The notes beneath the pieces are model-generated. The model was not told the origin of the DNA and made no database searches. It was given only the letters and a program-made list of their open reading frames with translations. Position numbers and translations under genes: made by a program. From an uncultured Oscillospiraceae bacterium (GTDB lineage Bacteria; Bacillota; Clostridia; Oscillospirales; Oscillospiraceae): 33,433 bases of DNA. Location: NCBI GenBank assembly GCA_934565615.1, contig CAKTIH010000006.1, forward strand, positions 1 through 33,433, in the 5' to 3' direction. Of this stretch, positions 15,813-22,785 are shown piece by piece. How positions within the stretch are numbered: the first letter of the stretch is position 1; each line of letters begins with the position of its first letter.

Positions 15813-17261
15813 TCAGGCCTTATCCCCGGCCTTTTCCTTAAGCTCACGGTCGATCTCGGCAGCGTACAGGAGGGAGTCTGCAATGCTCTTGAGCTGCGCC
15901 TGCTGGCTGTGCGCGTCGACCTTGACGCGGTTTCTCTCGTTGTGCGTCATGCATCCCGCACCGTTCACGCAGCCGCCGACACATGCCATGCCCTCGACGA
16001 AGTTTGCGTCAAGCTTTCCCCTCGCGGCCTTCATCAGCGTAAGCTTGCACTCCTCAATGCCGTTGCAGCTGAGCGGCTTGAGCTCAAAGTCTATCCCCTG
16101 CTCCTTCAGCGCCTCGGCAGCAGCCTCGGCAAGCCCGCCGCAGTGGGCAAATATACGCCCGTAACCGGAGGCGTTGTTGAGCACCGTCTCCTCCATCGCG
16201 CCGATGTCGAGCTCGCGGCTGTCGAACATGGCTTGAAGCTCTTCAAAGGTGAGCACGCAGTCGACATATTTGCGTACCTCCGGGAGCTGGAACTCGCCCT
16301 TTTTCGCGGTGCAGGGCCCAATGAATATCGTCTTTGCCTCGGGGTCTTTTTCCTTTATGCGCTTTGCTATCGTCGCCATCGGGGACATGTTGTGCGATAT
16401 ATTCTCCTGCAGCTCCGGGAAGCTCTTACGGATATAGCTCACAAAGGCCGGGCAGCAGGAGCTGGTGAGGAAGCCGCGCTCAGCAAGCTCAGCCGCCTCA
16501 TTGTACGCGACCATGTCCGCGCCGAGCGCCGCTTCGAGCACGTCGCAGAAGCCGAGCGCCTTGATGGCCGTGATGACCTGGCCGGGCTTTGCGTATGTGA
16601 ACTGGCTGACTATCGCCGGGGCGACTACCGCGTAAACGCGGTCGCAGTTTTTGAGCATCTTTATCGCGTCGAGGATGAAGGACTTATCCGACAGCGCGCC
16701 GAACGGGCACTGGTAGACACAGGCTCCACAGGAGATGCACTTGCTGTTGTCTATTTTGACCGTGCCGTCCTCGTTCATGGATATCGCGCCTATCTTGCAT
16801 GCGTTCTGGCAGGGGCGCTTGCGGTTATATATCGCGGAGTAAGGGCAGACGGCAGCGCACTTGCCGCAGTTGATGCACTTGCTCTTATCGATGTGCGCGT
16901 GGTGGAACTCATCGTGCGTTATCGCGCCGCGCGGGCAGGCGTCCTCGCAGCGGTGCGCGATGCAGCCGCGGCATGCTTCGGTCACGGTGTAGCCGCCGGT
17001 CGGGCAGTCGTCGCAGGCGATGTCGAGCGCTTCGATGACGTTCGGGTTATTTCTGTTCCCGCCCGCGGCGAGCTTGACACGCTCTGCCAGTATCGCGCGC
17101 TCCTTGTATACGCAGCAGCGCATCGTCGGCGTCTTGCCGGGGATTATTTCCTTCGGGATGTCAAGGAATGTTTCATAGAAATCAGAGTCCCACGCGTGCT
17201 TTGCGACTGTGCGCAGGACCTTATATTTGAGATGCTGGACCTTTGTATCGAATTTGTACAT
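15813..17261 (-). CDS. [FeFe] hydrogenase-like protein, non-classical (group B-like), monomeric
   Basis: Predicted H-cluster enzyme of anaerobes, making or sensing H2. 482 aa. N-terminal third holds several [4Fe-4S] motifs: CRGCIAHRCEDACP (C97-C109), CINCGKCAAVCP (C129-C139) and CISCGACVYQCP (C175-C185). The H-cluster motifs are TSSCCP (266-271), GPCTAKKGE (315-323) and EGMACVGGC (423-431). They differ from the classical TSCCPGW/MPCxxKxxE/CxxGCxxGGG set in the way known for group B enzymes: P instead of MP before the second cysteine, and VNGAG in place of GGG. Start ATG 17261 has GGAAGGG 9 nt ahead; GTG 17270 would abut it. The maturases HydEFG are not in the window. Promoter and operator-like repeat lie upstream. 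Confidence 0.85.
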   Translation of the reverse strand: MYKFDTKVQHLKYKVLRTVAKHAWDSDFYETFLDIPKEIIPGKTPTMRCCVYKERAILAERVKLAAGGNRNNPNVIEALDIACDDCPTGGYTVTEACRGCIAHRCEDACPRGAITHDEFHHAHIDKSKCINCGKCAAVCPYSAIYNRKRPCQNACKIGAISMNEDGTVKIDNSKCISCGACVYQCPFGALSDKSFILDAIKMLKNCDRVYAVVAPAIVSQFTYAKPGQVITAIKALGFCDVLEAALGADMVAYNEAAELAERGFLTSSCCPAFVSYIRKSFPELQENISHNMSPMATIAKRIKEKDPEAKTIFIGPCTAKKGEFQLPEVRKYVDCVLTFEELQAMFDSRELDIGAMEETVLNNASGYGRIFAHCGGLAEAAAEALKEQGIDFELKPLSCNGIEECKLTLMKAARGKLDANFVEGMACVGGCVNGAGCMTHNERNRVKVDAHSQQAQLKSIADSLLYAAEIDRELKEKAGDKA

Positions 17262-17294
17262 CTTTTTCACCCTTCCGGTAAAGCTGTTAAGGAA

Positions 17295-17318
17295 TTGTTA
17301 AAATTATTTCTTTAACAA
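17295..17318. promoter_or_regulatory. Operator-like inverted repeat before the hydrogenase gene
   Basis: TTGTTAAA (17295-17302), 8-nt spacer, TTTAACAA (17311-17318): a perfect two-fold repeat just downstream of the predicted start of transcription. The half-site is that of clostridial Rex sites (TTGTTAA-n4-TTAACAA), but the spacing is longer, so a Rex-like or other redox repressor is only a suggestion. Confidence 0.45.
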
Positions 17319-17331
17319 TCATCCCGAAAGT

Positions 17332-17360
17332 ATTATATATTAAAGTTTTGAGTTTGTCCA
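17332..17360 (-). promoter_or_regulatory. Sigma-A promoter for the hydrogenase gene
   Basis: Minus strand TGGACA (17360-17355), 17-nt spacer, TATAAT (17337-17332). Confidence 0.8.
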
Positions 17361-17466
17361 GATTAAACAAAATGGAAACAGAACATTTGTGTGGAATTAC
17401 AAAGCAGACAGTCGCGACAGTATGTTTAGATTGCCCCTTTATGTTTATTTAGACAAGCGTGCACGC

Positions 17467-17744
17467 TACCATTGGTTGACAAGAGCACATACGCCTGACA
17501 GCATGTCCTTTCGGCGCTTTTTGCCTTTTTCGTCTTGATGGGTTACGACACATCTTCGTCTCAAAAGCCAAAAATCACTCGAAAATCCAAAGCTGTCAGG
17601 TGCGCAGCAGTTTTGCCGGAGCAGAAATGCGTTCAGGCAATGAAAAGCCCGCAGGCAATACTTTGTGCATTGGCAAGGACTTTGAAGAAGCATGGGCGTA
17701 TTTCTGCCCGTCAAAACCGTATGTGTCCTTGTCAATCAATGGTA
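17467..17744 (+). repeat. Dispersed structured repeat, copy 2 (278 bp, three-arm fold)
   Basis: Same orientation and same fold as copy 1. Ends 17467-17493 and 17718-17744 pair over 27 positions (24 Watson-Crick, two G-T). CCTGACAGC (17494-17502) pairs with GCTGTCAGG (17592-17600), and 17610-17632 pairs with 17696-17717. The inner region is about 93% identical to copy 1 by eye, the closing stem much less, yet it still pairs. It fills the gap between the hydrogenase promoter and the barnase gene, and ends 10 nt before the barnase promoter. Confidence 0.85.
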
Positions 17745-17753
17745 TTGTCGGCA

Positions 17754-17782
17754 TTGCATAAGCCGCCGCCGTGTGTTATCAT
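17754..17782 (+). promoter_or_regulatory. Probable sigma-A promoter for the barnase gene
   Basis: TTGCAT (17754-17759), 17-nt spacer, TATCAT (17777-17782), directly after the repeat. Confidence 0.5.
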
Positions 17783-17802
17783 ATCCGCGGGAGTTGATCG
17801 AT

Positions 17803-18339
17803 TTGAAACTGAAGAAAATCCTGCCTATAATAATACTCGCGGCGCTGCTCATCTTTGCGCTCCTGCCCAGAGAGCAGAGCCCAAGCGTCGGCGTCATCGG
17901 CGGTGCTGACGGCCCCACCGCCATCTTCGTCACCACGCCGACGGATAGCCCATCTGACGATACTGCCGCCGAGCCTGCCGCGTCCGACACCGCGCAGATA
18001 CAGGAGGACGGTACATACACTACCAAAGAGGACGTCGCCCTCTATATCCACACCTACGGCTGCCTGCCGTCGAACTTCGTCACGAAGGACGAAGCCAAGC
18101 AGTCCGGCTGGGAGGGCGGCTCGCTTGAAAAATACCTGCCGGGCAAGTGCATCGGCGGCGACCGCTTCGGCAACCGCGAGGGGCTTTTGCCCGACGCTCC
18201 GGGACGGACATGGACAGAGTGCGATATCAATACCTTCGGCGCGTCGTCGCGCGGCGCGGAGCGCATCGTCTTTTCCAATGACGGCCTTATCTATTATACC
18301 GGCGACCATTACGACAGCTTCGAGCTGCTCTACGGCTGA
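17803..18339 (+). CDS. Membrane-anchored or secreted barnase-family ribonuclease with an N-terminal GGADGPT motif
   Basis: Predicted guanyl-preferring extracellular RNase. 178 aa: hydrophobic helix (6-21) as signal or anchor, VGVIGGADGPTAIFV (29-43), an acidic Ala/Pro/Thr linker (44-70), and a barnase domain (73-178). Catalytic residues correspond to barnase: E139 (Glu73), R150 (Arg83), R154 (Arg87), H169 (His102), K95 (Lys27); IGGDRFGNREG matches the domain core. TTG 17803 is chosen because GGGAG lies 9 nt ahead; an earlier in-frame ATG at 17692 would run through the repeat. No barstar inhibitor gene is adjacent. The GGADGPT segment otherwise belongs to the beta subunit of sodium-pumping decarboxylases; its role here is unknown. 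Confidence 0.87.
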   Translation: MKLKKILPIIILAALLIFALLPREQSPSVGVIGGADGPTAIFVTTPTDSPSDDTAAEPAASDTAQIQEDGTYTTKEDVALYIHTYGCLPSNFVTKDEAKQSGWEGGSLEKYLPGKCIGGDRFGNREGLLPDAPGRTWTECDINTFGASSRGAERIVFSNDGLIYYTGDHYDSFELLYG

Positions 18340-18352
18340 AGCCACGAAACAT

Positions 18353-18396
18353 AAAATATCCCTGCGCAGGAAAGCCCCCGCGCAGGGATATTTTTT
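18353..18396. terminator. Terminator between barnase and PTS-like gene
   Basis: AAAATATCCCTGCGC (18353-18367) pairs perfectly with 18380-18394; T-runs on both strands suit the two convergent genes. Confidence 0.88.
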
Positions 18397-18413
18397 CGGT
18401 GTGTATTTTAATT

Positions 18414-19487
18414 TTACGACAGTTTCATGTCGCCGTCATGCACCCAGCCGAGCTTTCTGAGCACGGCATTGAAGAGCCACGAGAGCACCGCCGGCAGGAC
18501 GATGGCTATTAGCGCAAGCCCTATCCAGTCGAACGCGCCCGGTGTTATCGCCGCGGCTCCGCTCGCGAGCGCCGCCTCGGACGGCTCGAACCATCCGGTT
18601 ATCACGCCGATCGGCCCGCACATTCCGCAGGTGCCCATGCCGGAGTTTATCGGCGCGCCGTTCATCTGAAGCTTAAAGAGGCAGGTCGCAAGCGGCCCTG
18701 TGACAGCCGAGGCCAGCGTCGGCGCGATCCATATCCGCGGGTTCTTCAGAATGTTGCTCATCTGCAGCATCGACGTTCCCAGCCCCTGCGATACGATCCC
18801 GCCCCAGCCGTTTTCTCTGAAGGAGATGACCGCGAAGCCCACCATCTGCGCGCAGCAGCCGGCCACGGCAGCGCCGCCGGCAAGCCCCGTCAGCCCGAGC
18901 ACCGAGCATATCGCCGCCGAGGAAATGGGCAGTGTGAGCGCGACGCCCACGATCACCGACACCAGAATTCCCATAAAGAACGGGCGCAGGTTAGTCGCCT
19001 CGATTATCAGCAGGCCGAGCGCGTTTGCCGCCGTCCCGATAGGCGGCGCGATGAGCTTTGCCAGCGCGACGCCGACGAGTATCGTCACGCCCGGCGTGAC
19101 CAGCAGGTCGACCTTCGTCTCCTTGGAAACGGCCTTGCCGCACTCTGCCGCGGCAATGGCGATTATCAGCACCGCGAGCGGGCCGCCCGCGCCGCCCTCG
19201 GCGTTTGCCGCCCAGCCGACCGCCGCCAGCGAGAACAGCACCATCGGTGGTGACTTCAGCGCGTAGCCTATCGCGACCGCCATCGCAGGTCCGGAGACGG
19301 CCATTGCGTAGGTGCCGATGTCCGTGATGAACTGCACGCCGAGCTGCGTGCCCAGCGTCTTTATTATCGTGCCTATGAGCAGTGAGCAGAAAAGCCCCTG
19401 CGCCATCGCGCCGAGCGCCTCAATGCCGTATCTCTGCCATGTCACGGTTATGTCTTTTTTCTTCAGAAAAGCCTTGAAATTGCTCAT
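18414..19487 (-). CDS. PTS EIIC-like membrane protein
   Basis: 357-aa membrane protein of the PTS_EIIC_2 type: about eight to ten helices, small-residue-rich, with TGPLATCLFKLQMNGAPINSGMGTCGMCGP in its second half, a conserved block of this family. There are no EIIA or EIIB genes nearby, and family members are often orphan, so sugar phosphotransfer is not established; it could be a regulator or a transporter. GGAGAGTGA precedes ATG 19485-19487, and a strong promoter lies at 19542-19570. It is divergent from the antiporter gene. Confidence 0.8.
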   Translation of the reverse strand: MSNFKAFLKKKDITVTWQRYGIEALGAMAQGLFCSLLIGTIIKTLGTQLGVQFITDIGTYAMAVSGPAMAVAIGYALKSPPMVLFSLAAVGWAANAEGGAGGPLAVLIIAIAAAECGKAVSKETKVDLLVTPGVTILVGVALAKLIAPPIGTAANALGLLIIEATNLRPFFMGILVSVIVGVALTLPISSAAICSVLGLTGLAGGAAVAGCCAQMVGFAVISFRENGWGGIVSQGLGTSMLQMSNILKNPRIWIAPTLASAVTGPLATCLFKLQMNGAPINSGMGTCGMCGPIGVITGWFEPSEAALASGAAAITPGAFDWIGLALIAIVLPAVLSWLFNAVLRKLGWVHDGDMKLS

Positions 19488-19541
19488 ATCGTCACTCTCC
19501 GATAATTCACGCGTTCGCGTGGTTCTGTTTCTCTAAGCACG

Positions 19542-19570
19542 ATTATAATTCATCCGCCCGCTTTATTCAA
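19542..19570 (-). promoter_or_regulatory. Sigma-A promoter for the PTS EIIC-like gene
   Basis: Minus strand TTGAAT (19570-19565), 17-nt spacer, TATAAT (19547-19542). In the leader CACGCGTTCGCGTG (19508-19521) forms a short hairpin near the ribosome site. Confidence 0.8.
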
Positions 19571-19616
19571 GGACTTCACTGCCAAATATCTTAACAAAGA
19601 ATTCACAGCCTTGCCA

Positions 19617-19646
19617 TTGTGCGCAGGGGGTAAAATTTAGTATAAT
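19617..19646 (+). promoter_or_regulatory. Sigma-A promoter for the antiporter gene
   Basis: TTGTGC (19617-19622), 18-nt spacer, perfect TATAAT (19641-19646). Confidence 0.6.
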
Positions 19647-19712
19647 GGTATCATAAAAGAAATCACTGCCGGGTCATGATATGGCCGCGGCGGCAGAAAC
19701 GGAGGACTAATA

Positions 19713-21974
19713 TTGCATCTGCCTGAACTTATTTCCGACCTTGCTGTCATTCTTCTGACCGGCGGCATCGTCACCGTCATTTTCAAAAAGCTGAATCAGC
19801 CGCTCGTCTTGGGGTACATACTCGCGGGCTTCCTGATCGGCCCGTATATGCCGTTCTTCTTCAACGTTACCGACAGCGCCTCCATAAACACATGGAGCGA
19901 GATCGGCATAATAATCCTCATGTTCGGCCTTGGGCTGGAATTCAATCTCCATAAGCTCGTGAGCGTCGGCGGCACAGCTATAATCACCGCCCTGACCGAG
20001 GTCGGCGGCATGCTGCTCTTCGGCTACCTTGTCGGTCAGGCTCTCGGCTGGGGCACGATGGATAGCGTTTTTCTCGGCGGCATGCTCTCCATGAGCTCCA
20101 CCACCATCATCATCAAAGCCTTTGACGATCTCGGCGTCCGGAAGGAGCGCTTTGCCCAGCTCGTGTTCGGCACGCTGGTCATTGAGGATATCGCAGGAAT
20201 ATTCATGATGATAATCCTTTCGACCATCTCCGTCGGGCAGGGCATCTCCGGTATGGCGCTTGCGCTGAAGCTCGGCATGCTGGTGCTGTATCTCGCGCTC
20301 TGGCTCATCCTCGGTATCTATCTGCTGCCGACTCTGCTCAACAAGGCCTCGCCACTCATGAGCGATGAGACTCTTCTGGTCGTCTCCCTTGGCCTGTGCT
20401 TCGGCATGGTGCTCTTGGCCGACGCTCTCGGCTTCTCCTCGGCTCTCGGCGCATTTCTCGCTGGCTCGCTCCTTGCAGGCACGGTACACGCCGAGCGCGT
20501 GGAGCATCTGACGCAGGGGGTAAAGGACCTCTTCGGCGCGGTGTTCTTCATCTCGGTCGGCATGATGCTCGACCCCGCAATGGTCGTGAAGTACATCGTC
20601 CCGATCCTTGTCCTTACCCTTGTCACCATAGTCGGCAAGCTGTTCTTCTCCTCGATGGGCGTGCTGCTCTCCGGGCAGAGCCTGAAGAACGCGGTTCACT
20701 GCGGCTGCTCCCTTGCGCAGATCGGTGAATTTGCCTTTATCATAGCGAGCCTCGGCCTGTCTCTCGGCGTAATCGCGGACTATATCTATCCCATCATCAT
20801 CGCCGTCTCCGTCATCACGACGCTGACTACCCCGTTTTTCATCAAGCACAGCGATAATATATATGCCTTCGTCGTAAAGATCCTGCCTGAGAAGCTGACC
20901 CAGAAGCTCGAGCGCTACACCGATGAGGAGCAGAGCGAGAAGGAGCAGGACAGCGACTGGTCGGCTTTCCTCAGCCGCTATATCCGCACTGTTGCGCTCT
21001 ACGGCGTCATAATGGCGGGCATCGGCATCATCGGCCGGTACTGGCTGCTCCCGCTGCTTGAGACGGCACTGCCCTCCGCGTCTGCCGCGAAGGCCGTTAC
21101 CCTCGCGGTCATCTATCTCGGCATGGCGCTGTTCATCCGCCCCATGCTCGATACGCGCTCTCCGCAGTATACCGTACTGTGGATGAAAAAACGCAGCTTC
21201 CGCCTGCCGCTCATGGCGCTGTCCGGGATAAGGATACTGCTCATCGCGCTTATTGCCTTCATCCCTCTTCGCAATATTGCCGGTATCGGCAGCGCGTGGC
21301 TGCTGCCGGTCATCGTCGCGGCGCTGCTGCTTGCCTCGCGCATGGGCTGGCTTGCCTCGGCTTACCTCAATGTTGAGGCTCGCTTCCTTACGAACCTCAA
21401 CGAACGCCAGCTCCAGCATTTTTCCGACAGCGGCGAATACGAGCAGTGGCTCGATGAAAAGCTCTGTGTGGATTCCTTCTCCCTGCCTGCCGGCTTTGCC
21501 GGGCAGAGCCTCAAGGATCTCGGCTGGGGCCGCCGCTTCGGCGTCAACGTTATAAAGCTTGTCCACGGCAAGCGCAGAAAGAATATGCCCGCAGGGAACA
21601 CGGCCCTTGCCGCCGGGGACACGGTCTATGTCGTCGGCGAGCGGGAGAACCTGCGCACGCTGCGCCTCAGCCTCGGCCTTGAGGAGAGCGCCGACGCTCC
21701 GACTCTCAGAGAGTATATCGGCTCCGAGAGCGAGGCGGAGGGCGGCCTGTATTCCTATGCGCTGCACGTCGATAAGGGCGATTCCCTCGACGGCCGCAGC
21801 ATAAAGGACAGCGGCATCCGCGAGAACTATGACTGCATGATCCTCGGTCTGCAGCGCGGCAACCTGCCCATTGTCCAGCCGGATGTCAATATGACCATTC
21901 AGGATAACGATATCGTCTGGCTGCTCGGCACGCGCGTGATGGCCGGCAAGGTCCTGCGCGACGCGGACGTGTAA
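19713..21974 (+). CDS. CPA2-type cation/proton antiporter with two C-terminal TrkA-C domains (KefB-like)
   Basis: Membrane antiporter exchanging K+ or Na+ for H+. 753 aa: about 12-13 helices in residues 1-390 with GIIILMFGLGLEFN, SMSSTTIIIKAF, VIEDIAGI (the ion-binding Asp) and GAFLAGSLLAG; a second membrane part at about 425-560; then two RCK/TrkA-C domains (about 580-660, AAGDTVYVVGE, and 685-750, QDNDIVWLLGT). The nucleotide-binding TrkA-N part between them is missing, so gating by another ligand is likely. Start is TTG 19713 after GGAGGAC; no ATG is better placed. Ion specificity cannot be read from sequence. Confidence 0.88.
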   Translation: MHLPELISDLAVILLTGGIVTVIFKKLNQPLVLGYILAGFLIGPYMPFFFNVTDSASINTWSEIGIIILMFGLGLEFNLHKLVSVGGTAIITALTEVGGMLLFGYLVGQALGWGTMDSVFLGGMLSMSSTTIIIKAFDDLGVRKERFAQLVFGTLVIEDIAGIFMMIILSTISVGQGISGMALALKLGMLVLYLALWLILGIYLLPTLLNKASPLMSDETLLVVSLGLCFGMVLLADALGFSSALGAFLAGSLLAGTVHAERVEHLTQGVKDLFGAVFFISVGMMLDPAMVVKYIVPILVLTLVTIVGKLFFSSMGVLLSGQSLKNAVHCGCSLAQIGEFAFIIASLGLSLGVIADYIYPIIIAVSVITTLTTPFFIKHSDNIYAFVVKILPEKLTQKLERYTDEEQSEKEQDSDWSAFLSRYIRTVALYGVIMAGIGIIGRYWLLPLLETALPSASAAKAVTLAVIYLGMALFIRPMLDTRSPQYTVLWMKKRSFRLPLMALSGIRILLIALIAFIPLRNIAGIGSAWLLPVIVAALLLASRMGWLASAYLNVEARFLTNLNERQLQHFSDSGEYEQWLDEKLCVDSFSLPAGFAGQSLKDLGWGRRFGVNVIKLVHGKRRKNMPAGNTALAAGDTVYVVGERENLRTLRLSLGLEESADAPTLREYIGSESEAEGGLYSYALHVDKGDSLDGRSIKDSGIRENYDCMILGLQRGNLPIVQPDVNMTIQDNDIVWLLGTRVMAGKVLRDADV

Positions 21975-22004
21975 CGTCAAAGTAAAAATACCCATAACGC
22001 AATT

Positions 22005-22028
22005 GAAGCCCGGATCGCTCCGGGCTTC
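22005..22028. terminator. Hairpin between convergent genes
   Basis: GAAGCCCGGA (22005-22014) pairs with TCCGGGCTTC (22019-22028), 4-nt loop. No good T-run on either side; a weak terminator at best. Confidence 0.5.
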
Positions 22029-22044
22029 ATAGCTGTGGTTGTAT

Positions 22045-22200
22045 TCAGTTTTCAGAGCCCCTGTCATTCGGCAGAGATTCTATTTTGCCGTCGATATAAG
22101 CAGGGGACTGCGTCTCGGGCAGCGCGGTCATCCGCGCGCTTTCATTTATCAGCACCAGCATCCATATACCGGTGAGCATCAGTGAAACAGCTTGCTGCAT
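22045..22200 (-). CDS. Small membrane protein, 51 aa, function unknown
   Basis: GGAGGT lies 7 nt before ATG 22198-22200, a near-ideal ribosome site for such a short frame. The peptide has one hydrophobic helix (about residues 4-19, VSLMLTGIWMLVLIN) followed by a polar tail (NESARMTALPETQSP...). I do not recognise it. A longer frame starts upstream (MREQRNFF...) but would contain this ribosome site. It lies between the antiporter terminator and the tRNA promoter. Confidence 0.55.
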   Translation of the reverse strand: MQQAVSLMLTGIWMLVLINESARMTALPETQSPAYIDGKIESLPNDRGSEN

Positions 22201-22285
22201 TCGTATACCTCCGCATTCCGTTTTGGATCTGTCGATCGGGTATATAGACGCGCTTTTTGTAAAAAAGTTCCTTTGCTCCCGCATC

Positions 22286-22314
22286 TTGACTAACCGGCCA
22301 ATGAGTGGTAAATT
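22286..22314 (+). promoter_or_regulatory. Promoter of tRNA-Leu
   Basis: TTGACT (22286-22291), 17-nt spacer, TAAATT (22309-22314); start of transcription about 7 nt before the tRNA. Confidence 0.7.
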
Positions 22315-22327
22315 GTTATATACACCT

Positions 22328-22413
22328 GCCGGTGTGGTGAAATGGTAGACACAAGGGACTTAAAATCCCTCGCTGGCAACAGTATACCGGTTCGAGTCCG
22401 GTCACCGGCACCA
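22328..22413 (+). tRNA. tRNA-Leu (anticodon TAA)
   Basis: Type II tRNA: acceptor GCCGGTG/CACCGGC, anticodon stem AGGGA/TCCCT with loop CTTAAAA giving anticodon TAA (UUA codons), a long variable arm as in leucine tRNAs, T-arm CCGGTTCGAGTCCGG, and an encoded CCA at 22411-22413. Confidence 0.96.
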
Positions 22414-22440
22414 CGTCGGAGCAAAGTCCGCTCCGCTCAA

Positions 22441-22475
22441 AATCCGGCAACTCTAAAAGAGCTGCCGGATTCTTC
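22441..22475 (+). terminator. Terminator-like hairpin after tRNA-Leu
   Basis: AATCCGGCAACTCT (22441-22454) pairs with AGAGCTGCCGGATT (22458-22471) with one mismatch; only a broken T-run follows. Confidence 0.5.
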
Positions 22476-22484
22476 GTCTGCGCT

Positions 22485-22608
22485 CCCTTGCTCCTCCTTT
22501 CCGACTCAAACCCAATTCGTTGAGCTTTGAGTCGGTTTTTGCATGTGCTGCCCCTCCTCTCCGACTTGAACCCGCTGCGCTGGGCTTCGATTTGGTATTT
22601 GAGTGCAG
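22485..22608 (+). repeat. Two tandem, diverged hairpin units after tRNA-Leu
   Basis: Unit 1: CCGACTCAAA (22501-22510) pairs with TTTGAGTCGG (22526-22535), followed by TTTTT, a good terminator. Unit 2, about 60 bp on, keeps the same frame of sequence (CCTCC-TCTCCGACTTGAACCC ... GGGCTTCGATTTGGTATTTGA) but with many changes and a weaker stem. Together with the preceding hairpin they look like successive duplicated terminators. The rest of the stretch up to 22755 holds inverted repeats TATGACAAAA/TTTTGTCATA (22655-22664/22678-22687) and ACTTGTTT/AAACAAGT (22694-22701/22733-22740), and no gene. Confidence 0.6.
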
Positions 22609-22755
22609 TCCCCCCCTCAACCCCGCAAAGAAACCGACAAGACAAATTGGAACATATGACAAAATTACTTGCCGAGATTTGTCATAACTCACACTTGTTT
22701 GCCGAAAAGAAAAGTGCTATCCTTTTAACGAAAACAAGTTTGTTTATAAGATTCT

Positions 22756-22769
22756 TGAAAACGTTTTCA
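22756..22769. promoter_or_regulatory. LacI-type operator O1 (before the regulator gene)
   Basis: TGAAAACGTTTTCA is a perfect 14-bp palindrome with the central CG of LacI-family sites, 16 nt before the regulator start. A possible -10 (TATAAG, 22745-22750) is just upstream, so binding would block the regulator's own promoter. It also fits the CcpA cre consensus. Confidence 0.8.
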
Positions 22770-22785
22770 TTACGCAAGAGGGCTT

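Noticed and set aside
17692..17802. N-terminal extension of the barnase frame from ATG 17692
   Set aside because: It would be translated from within the structured repeat, puts a Cys-rich tail before the signal helix and lacks a ribosome site; TTG 17803 has one.
22328..22645. tRNA-Leu 3' end as an integration site of a genomic island containing the LacI/TRAP operon
   Set aside because: No integrase, no repeated tRNA 3' end downstream in the window, and base composition of the operon resembles its surroundings.
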